A DNA stretch of 16,738 bases from an uncultured Rhodocyclaceae bacterium. GTDB taxonomy: Bacteria; Pseudomonadota; Gammaproteobacteria; Burkholderiales; Rhodocyclaceae. Positions 12,546 through 16,738 of the stretch are shown piece after piece. Each line of letters opens with the position of its first letter. The stretch's first letter is position 1. The translations under genes and the position numbers were made by a program. Under the pieces are notes generated by a model. The model did not search any database and was not told where the DNA came from. It worked only from the letters and a program-made list of their open reading frames with translations. The DNA lies in assembly GCA_903950295.1 (NCBI GenBank), contig CAJBAP010000273.1:1-16738 (forward strand), written 5' to 3'.

Positions 12546-13784
12546 ATGATCAAAAAAATCAGTATTCATCAACTAGCCCCCGACATGTATATCCATGACC
12601 TGAATTGCAGCTGGGTGGTGCACCCCCTGTTCCCCCATCGCTTCAAGGTCATGGACGAAGCCAAGGTCGAGGAAATCCACGCACTGGGCGTGCGCGAGCT
12701 GTATATCGATACGCGGCGCGGCAAGGGCATAGCTGACGCACCGGACGCTCAGGAAGTCAAGGAAGCGGTGGAGCAGGAATTGCTCGATATGGCGGCCGTC
12801 CTGCCCGCTGGGACGGAGCCGCGCGTGAGCTTGCGCGAAGAAGCCCCCAGCGCAGCAAAAATACATGAGGAGGCCGCCCAGGCAGTTCATCGCCTCATGG
12901 GGGATATCCGTCTGGGTGAGCAGTGCGCGCTTGAAGACCTAGACGCCTCAGTGGACGCGATGGCCGACTCCGTACTGCGCAACTCCAACGCGTTGAACGG
13001 CCTGGGACTCATCAAGACCAAGGATGGCTATACCTTCCTGCATTCGGTGAGCGTGGGCGCCCTGCTCGCCACCTTCTGCAACGCCTTGTCCCTCGGCAAG
13101 GACATCGCGCGCCAAGCGACCTTCGGCGGGCTGTTGCACGACATCGGCAAAATGCGGGTGCCCGACAATATTCTCAATAATCCGGGTCGGCTAAGCACCG
13201 AGCAGTTCGACATCATGAAAGAGCATGTCCAACACGGTCAGAACGTGCTCCAGCATATCGACGGTATGTCGCAAAGCGCTCTCGACATCAGCCTGCACCA
13301 TCACGAACGTTTTGACGGCTCGGGCTATCCGGGTGCGCTGAAGGGTGGCGAAATCTCTCCGTTTGGCCAGATGGCGGCGATTGTCGATGTCTATGACGCG
13401 ATTACGTCCGCCCGCGTCTACCACGAGCCGATCAACCCGGCCGAGGCGATCCGAAAGATCCAGGAATGGAGCAAGTTCCACTTCAACGAGGAACTGGTGC
13501 GGCATTTCATCCGCTGCATCGGCATTTACCCCATCGGTTCGCTGGTGAGTCTGGAAAGTGGCCTGATCGGCGTGGTGGTGGAACATAACGCGCACAACAC
13601 CTTGCGTCCGGTGATATGGATCGCCTACGACACGCGGACAGAATCCGAGGTGATTCCACCCTACGATCTGGATATCTCTCAACCGCTGGGGCACGGGGGA
13701 GGCGACCGCATCGTCGACTATGAAGCCGCTGACAAATGGGGAATCAGAGCAAGAAGGAGCGCCTTCGATGAGCAGTATCCATGA
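12546..13784 (+). CDS. HD-GYP c-di-GMP phosphodiesterase with DUF3391-like N-terminus
   Basis: A 412-residue cytoplasmic enzyme expected to hydrolyse cyclic di-GMP. Residues about 1-125 form the N-terminal domain often paired with HD-GYP (DUF3391-like: MIKKISIHQLAPDMYI, then VHPLFPHRF). The HD-GYP domain (about 135-335) shows H166 (FLHSVSV), the HD pair H198-D199 in LLHDIGKMRVPD, H227 (MKEHVQHG), HHHERFDGSGYPG at 251-263 with G260-Y261-P262, and D281 (AIVDVYDA). All metal and signature residues appear present, so it should be active. The ATG at 12546 is preferred over a GTG at 12513 because CAGGGA lies seven bases upstream and the family begins there. It connects the operon to c-di-GMP control of motility and biofilm. 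Confidence 0.95.
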   Translation: MIKKISIHQLAPDMYIHDLNCSWVVHPLFPHRFKVMDEAKVEEIHALGVRELYIDTRRGKGIADAPDAQEVKEAVEQELLDMAAVLPAGTEPRVSLREEAPSAAKIHEEAAQAVHRLMGDIRLGEQCALEDLDASVDAMADSVLRNSNALNGLGLIKTKDGYTFLHSVSVGALLATFCNALSLGKDIARQATFGGLLHDIGKMRVPDNILNNPGRLSTEQFDIMKEHVQHGQNVLQHIDGMSQSALDISLHHHERFDGSGYPGALKGGEISPFGQMAAIVDVYDAITSARVYHEPINPAEAIRKIQEWSKFHFNEELVRHFIRCIGIYPIGSLVSLESGLIGVVVEHNAHNTLRPVIWIAYDTRTESEVIPPYDLDISQPLGHGGGDRIVDYEAADKWGIRARRSAFDEQYP

Positions 13785-13866
13785 ATACAAGCCCACGTGG
13801 CAACCACGAAGCGACGAAAGCGGACGCACTCTGCGACCAACTTGTTTTGCGCCATCGATGGCGTAG
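13768..13866 (+). CDS. Possible 32-residue small protein, unrecognised
   Basis: An ATG at 13768, eight bases after a strong AAGGAG (13754-13759), opens a 32-codon frame (MSSIHEYKPTWQPRSDESGR and on to FAPSMA) that overlaps the last 17 bases of the HD-GYP gene. I recognise no family. It may be a small protein, a remnant of a lost gene, or coincidence: the AAGGAG lies in coding sequence of the upstream gene. The rest of the 164-base gap before the next gene contains nothing else convincing. Confidence 0.3.
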   Translation: MSSIHEYKPTWQPRSDESGRTLRPTCFAPSMA

Positions 13867-13948
13867 GTCGACATGAATACGAATACCTGCACTGGCGTAC
13901 TTTTCACACACGATCTGCCAGAGAAACAGACATGGGCGAGGATACATA

Positions 13949-15211
13949 ATGGATAAGAACGTCGAGTACCTCAAGCAGATGACGCTGCTTTGCGTGGAAG
14001 ACGATGAGAGTATTCGTAACGAGATTGCCCATTTCCTGGGCCCTCGTGTGGGCCAGGTGCTCACCGCTACGGACGGCAAGGAGGGTCTGGCACTGTTTAA
14101 AGCCCAGCGCCCGGATCTTGTCCTCAGTGACATCCAGATGCCCTTCATGGATGGGCTGGCCATGACTCAGGAGATCAGGAAGCGGGGTCACACTACACCG
14201 GTGATATTCATTACTGCCTTTGACGATACCCAGTACCTGCGCCGGGCCATCACCGTCGAGGCGGACGGCTATGTCCTCAAGCCCGTTATCCTCGACGAGT
14301 TGATGCAGACTCTGCTGGCCTGCGCGGATAAGCTGATGCAGTCGCGCGAAATATCGACCAGCCGCGCCCAACTCGCCGCCTATCAAAAGGCGGCGGAGGA
14401 AGAACGGCAGCTGGTCGCGGAATTGATGAGCCGCATGATGCGACCGGAGCAATTGCACGACAAGCAGGTGCGCTACTGGATCCAGCCAACCGAGGTGGTG
14501 AGTGGCGACCTGGTGGCCGTTTCGCGTGCGCGGAATGGACGGCTTTACGTCATGCTGGCCGATTCCACGGGGCATGGCCTGCCGGCGGCGCTCAATCTGC
14601 TGCCGATCAACCACATTTTTTACAGCATGGTGAGCAAGGGCCTGACAGTGGGCATGATCGTGGAAGAAATGAACTGGGCGGTGCATGAACAGTCCCCCGT
14701 CGGTCGCTATGTGGCAGCCGTGGTGGCTTGCATCGACAGCCACAACCGCACGGTGGAAGTGTGGAATGGCGGGATCCCATCCGCCTATTTCCTCGGCAAT
14801 ACAGGGGAAGTGCATTCCTGCTTTATTTCGACCAATCTGCCTTTGGGTGTCCTCGACCGCACCTTTACGGCGCAAACCGAGGTGTACCAGTGGTCCGACG
14901 GCGGGCAGCTGGTGGCTTTTTCCGATGGACTGCCGGACGCGGAGAACGCGGACGGCGAAGACTTCGGCGAGCAACGGGCGCTACAGGTGCTGCAACAGCA
15001 TGCACCGTCGGAACGGCATGATGCGCTGGTTTTGGCGGTGAACGAGTTTGTGGGGAATCGCCACGCCCTCGATGATATGACGCTGATGACGGTGGACTGT
15101 CAAGGCGCCATGCGGAAGATCAGGCTGCTCAACTCACCGGCCAGCGATTCTGTCGCGGTAGCCAAGGTTCCGCAGTTTGCCGTCGCGGAATTGCTGGAAA
15201 CCGAGAGCTGA
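13949..15211 (+). CDS. Receiver-SpoIIE (PP2C-type) serine phosphatase
   Basis: A 420-residue response regulator with a phosphatase output, the RsbU/SpoIIE class that dephosphorylates STAS proteins. The receiver (about 8-128) has D18/D19, phosphoacceptor D61 (LSDIQMPFMDG), T89 and K111 (VLKPV). A helical linker (about 129-170) leads to the SpoIIE domain (about 175-388), with SGDLVA (D187), ADSTGHGLPAA (D205), AFSDGLPDA (D326) and DDMTLM (D375/D376). All expected metal-binding acids are present. GAGGA lies about seven bases before the ATG. No HATPase kinase domain is attached, unlike HsbR-type proteins. The STAS protein at 12208 is the obvious substrate and a PAS kinase the likely phosphate donor. 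The tail after residue 390 shows no known domain. Confidence 0.96.
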   Translation: MDKNVEYLKQMTLLCVEDDESIRNEIAHFLGPRVGQVLTATDGKEGLALFKAQRPDLVLSDIQMPFMDGLAMTQEIRKRGHTTPVIFITAFDDTQYLRRAITVEADGYVLKPVILDELMQTLLACADKLMQSREISTSRAQLAAYQKAAEEERQLVAELMSRMMRPEQLHDKQVRYWIQPTEVVSGDLVAVSRARNGRLYVMLADSTGHGLPAALNLLPINHIFYSMVSKGLTVGMIVEEMNWAVHEQSPVGRYVAAVVACIDSHNRTVEVWNGGIPSAYFLGNTGEVHSCFISTNLPLGVLDRTFTAQTEVYQWSDGGQLVAFSDGLPDAENADGEDFGEQRALQVLQQHAPSERHDALVLAVNEFVGNRHALDDMTLMTVDCQGAMRKIRLLNSPASDSVAVAKVPQFAVAELLETES

Positions 15212-15227
15212 GCCCGAGTCGGCCCAG

Positions 15228-16738
15228 ATGAATCACCTGACGAACACTGTAGGAGGTGAAACCGCGCGGCTTCTGAGCGCGGGGCCGGCGCTGAGGCAGC
15301 GGGCAAAAACGGTCTTCTGGGAAAGTGCCGCGCAGTCGCAGGAAACTCTGGAAGCTCTGTTGCCTGAAGAAACGAAGCAGATGCTGCACGAGCTGCGCGT
15401 GCACCAGATCGAACTGGAGATGCAGAACGAGGAATTGCGCCGGGCGCAACGCGCTCTGGAGGAGTCGTGCAGCCGCTATCTCGACCTGTATGAGTTCGCC
15501 CCGGTTGGCTATCTCACGATCGATTCGAACGGCATGATCGGGGAGATCAACCTCACCGGCGTCAAGCTGCTGGGAACTGAGCGCAAGGATCTGCTGCACC
15601 GCAGCTTTAATTCGCTGGTCGTTGCCGAAGACCAGAATCGCTGGCTGGGGCTGTTCCTGGCTGTAATGAAACAGGACGGCAAAGGCAGCGTGGAAGTGGG
15701 CATGCAGCGCGGCGATGACTCGGTGTTTTCGGCGCAAATCGACTGCGCGCGAACAAAAGTCGGCGCTGGCGAGACGGCGATACACCTCATCCTGACGGAC
15801 ATCAGCGAACGCAAGCGGTCGGAAGACGCGCTCGACAGGTTCTTTGATCAATCCATGAACCTGCACCTGATTGCTCAGCTCGATGGCGTGATCCGCCGGG
15901 TGAACAGGGGCTGCGAAATCATGCTGGGCTACGGCCAGGCGGAACTTGTCGGAAGCAACTTCCTTGACCTGATCCATCCCGATGACAAAGCGCTGACCGT
16001 CGCGGAGATGGACAAGCTCGCGCATGGGATAACCACTTTCCACTTTGAAAACCGCTACCGCCACAAGAACGGTGAATTCAGGCTGCTGGCCTGGTCCGCC
16101 ACTATCGATGCCGGGAATCAATTGATCTACGCCGTGGCAAGCGACATCACCGAGCGCAAACAGGCCGAGGATGCGCTGAGGGAAAGCGAAGAACGCTGGA
16201 AATTCGCCCTCGAAGGCGCAGGTGATGGCGTTTGGGACTGGGATATGCAGACCGGTGCAGCACTGTTCTCAAGGCGCTGGAAAGAAATGCTGGGCTTTGC
16301 CGAGAGTGAAATCGAGAACAACGCCGCCGAATGGACGAGCCGCGTCCACCCGGACGACATGCCCGGCGTGATGGCAGTCATCCAGGCGCATATCGACGGC
16401 AAGACACCCTCAGCCAGGGTTGAGTTCCGCATGTTGTGCAAGGATGGTAGCTGGCTATGGACGCTGGGCCGCGGCATGGTGGTCGGCCGCGATGCCGATG
16501 GCAAGCCAATGCGTCTGATTGGAACGAATAGCGACATCACCGAGCGCAAGCAGCGGGAGGAACTCGATGCCTTCCTCTCCCAGGCCGGCAGCAAAACCAC
16601 GACCGAGTCCTTTTTCGACGCGCTGGCCCGCTTTCTGGCCGAGAGCCTGCAGATGGACTACATCTGCATTGATCGCCTCGAAGGCGACGGATTGAACGCC
16701 ACCACGCTGGCGGTCTGGCACGATGGTCATTTCGAGGA
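15228..16738 (+). CDS. Multi-PAS/GAF sensor protein, cut by window end
   Basis: At least 503 residues are visible and the frame is still open at the edge. Order: N-terminal extension (1-50); coiled coil MLHELRVHQIELEMQNEEL (52-70); PAS1 about 83-195 (LYEFAPVGYLTI, ending DISERK); PAS2 about 200-311 (LIHPDDKAL, ending DITERK); PAS3 about 320-441 (VHPDDMPG, ending DITERK); then the start of a GAF domain (LDAFLSQ, SLQMDYICIDRLEGDGLNAT). PAS1 and GAF closely match the kinase at 5231, including a 24-base identical stretch (15579-15602 with 5543-5566). The two extra PAS domains sit between them. The output domain is beyond the window; histidine kinase or GGDEF are both possible. The ATG at 15228, 16 bases after the phosphatase gene, has a weak ribosome site. 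A perfect AGGAGGTGA at 15252-15260 lies inside the coding region with no start codon after it. Confidence 0.88.
   Translation, partial: MNHLTNTVGGETARLLSAGPALRQRAKTVFWESAAQSQETLEALLPEETKQMLHELRVHQIELEMQNEELRRAQRALEESCSRYLDLYEFAPVGYLTIDSNGMIGEINLTGVKLLGTERKDLLHRSFNSLVVAEDQNRWLGLFLAVMKQDGKGSVEVGMQRGDDSVFSAQIDCARTKVGAGETAIHLILTDISERKRSEDALDRFFDQSMNLHLIAQLDGVIRRVNRGCEIMLGYGQAELVGSNFLDLIHPDDKALTVAEMDKLAHGITTFHFENRYRHKNGEFRLLAWSATIDAGNQLIYAVASDITERKQAEDALRESEERWKFALEGAGDGVWDWDMQTGAALFSRRWKEMLGFAESEIENNAAEWTSRVHPDDMPGVMAVIQAHIDGKTPSARVEFRMLCKDGSWLWTLGRGMVVGRDADGKPMRLIGTNSDITERKQREELDAFLSQAGSKTTTESFFDALARFLAESLQMDYICIDRLEGDGLNATTLAVWHDGHFE

Noticed and set aside
13873..13956. A 27-codon ORF overlapping the start of the receiver-phosphatase
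   Set aside because: Poor ribosome site, no motif, and its end lies inside the next gene; nothing beyond an open frame supports it.
13904..14974. Minus-strand 356-codon frame opposite the receiver-phosphatase
   Set aside because: Antisense to a gene with all catalytic residues; composition rich in His/Arg/Gln as expected for a shadow.
15129..16121. Minus-strand 330-codon frame opposite the multi-PAS sensor
   Set aside because: The plus strand carries three recognisable PAS domains; the minus frame has none.
1..16738. CRISPR array, tRNA/rRNA genes, insertion sequences or prophage genes
   Set aside because: I saw no regularly spaced repeats, no tRNA-like or rRNA sequence, no transposase or integrase motifs and no terminal inverted repeats in the window.

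Overview
The window looks like chromosome from a betaproteobacterium, possibly Rhodocyclales-like. The clues are moderately high GC, dense co-directional operons, a cutA-dsbD pair, and a very large investment in PAS, GAF, HD-GYP and chemoreceptor signalling. The assignment rests on general impression and gene types, not on a marker gene.

Layout. (1) 70-2170: cutA and dsbD, a two-gene metal-tolerance/thiol-redox operon. (2) 2250-2990: an mqsRA-type toxin-antitoxin module with a recognisable promoter/operator. The mqsR toxin frame is broken by one base at a TTTT run, while the mqsA antitoxin is intact. (3) 4874-3099, minus strand: an unusual regulator with a Crp-type sensor and HTH fused to two PAS domains, preceded by a perfect 16-bp palindrome of Crp-site geometry. 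(4) 5231-8415: a soluble PAS-GAF-PAS-PAS histidine kinase overlapping a FixJ-type response regulator by ATGA. The kinase gene carries a G10 tract between its phosphoacceptor and ATPase domains. (5) 8416-8737: a regulatory-looking intergenic region with a hairpin, octamer repeats and a dyad. (6) 8738 to beyond 16738: one long co-directional run. It encodes a degenerate receiver-like protein, a PAS-PAS histidine kinase with an altered G1 box, a chemoreceptor with no ligand domain, a STAS anti-sigma-antagonist-like protein, an HD-GYP c-di-GMP phosphodiesterase, a receiver-SpoIIE/PP2C phosphatase, and a multi-PAS/GAF sensor cut by the window end.

How the genes may work together. The operon in (6) reads as a phosphorelay feeding a partner switch. 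A PAS kinase would control the receiver of the SpoIIE phosphatase, which would dephosphorylate the STAS protein encoded two genes upstream. The HD-GYP enzyme ties the output to c-di-GMP, and the MCP supplies a membrane-anchored coiled-coil input. No RsbW-like anti-sigma kinase, sigma factor, CheA or CheW is visible, so the partner of the STAS protein is unknown. Three proteins in the window (minus-strand Crp-PAS, the 5231 kinase and the 15228 sensor) share the same coiled-coil-plus-PAS module. The last two also share a GAF domain, so the window was partly built by duplication and domain shuffling.

The most notable points are the Crp-PAS-PAS fusion with its palindrome, the combined MCP/STAS/HD-GYP/PP2C operon, the G10 tract placed where one-base slippage removes the kinase ATPase domain, and the slippery-site break in mqsR.
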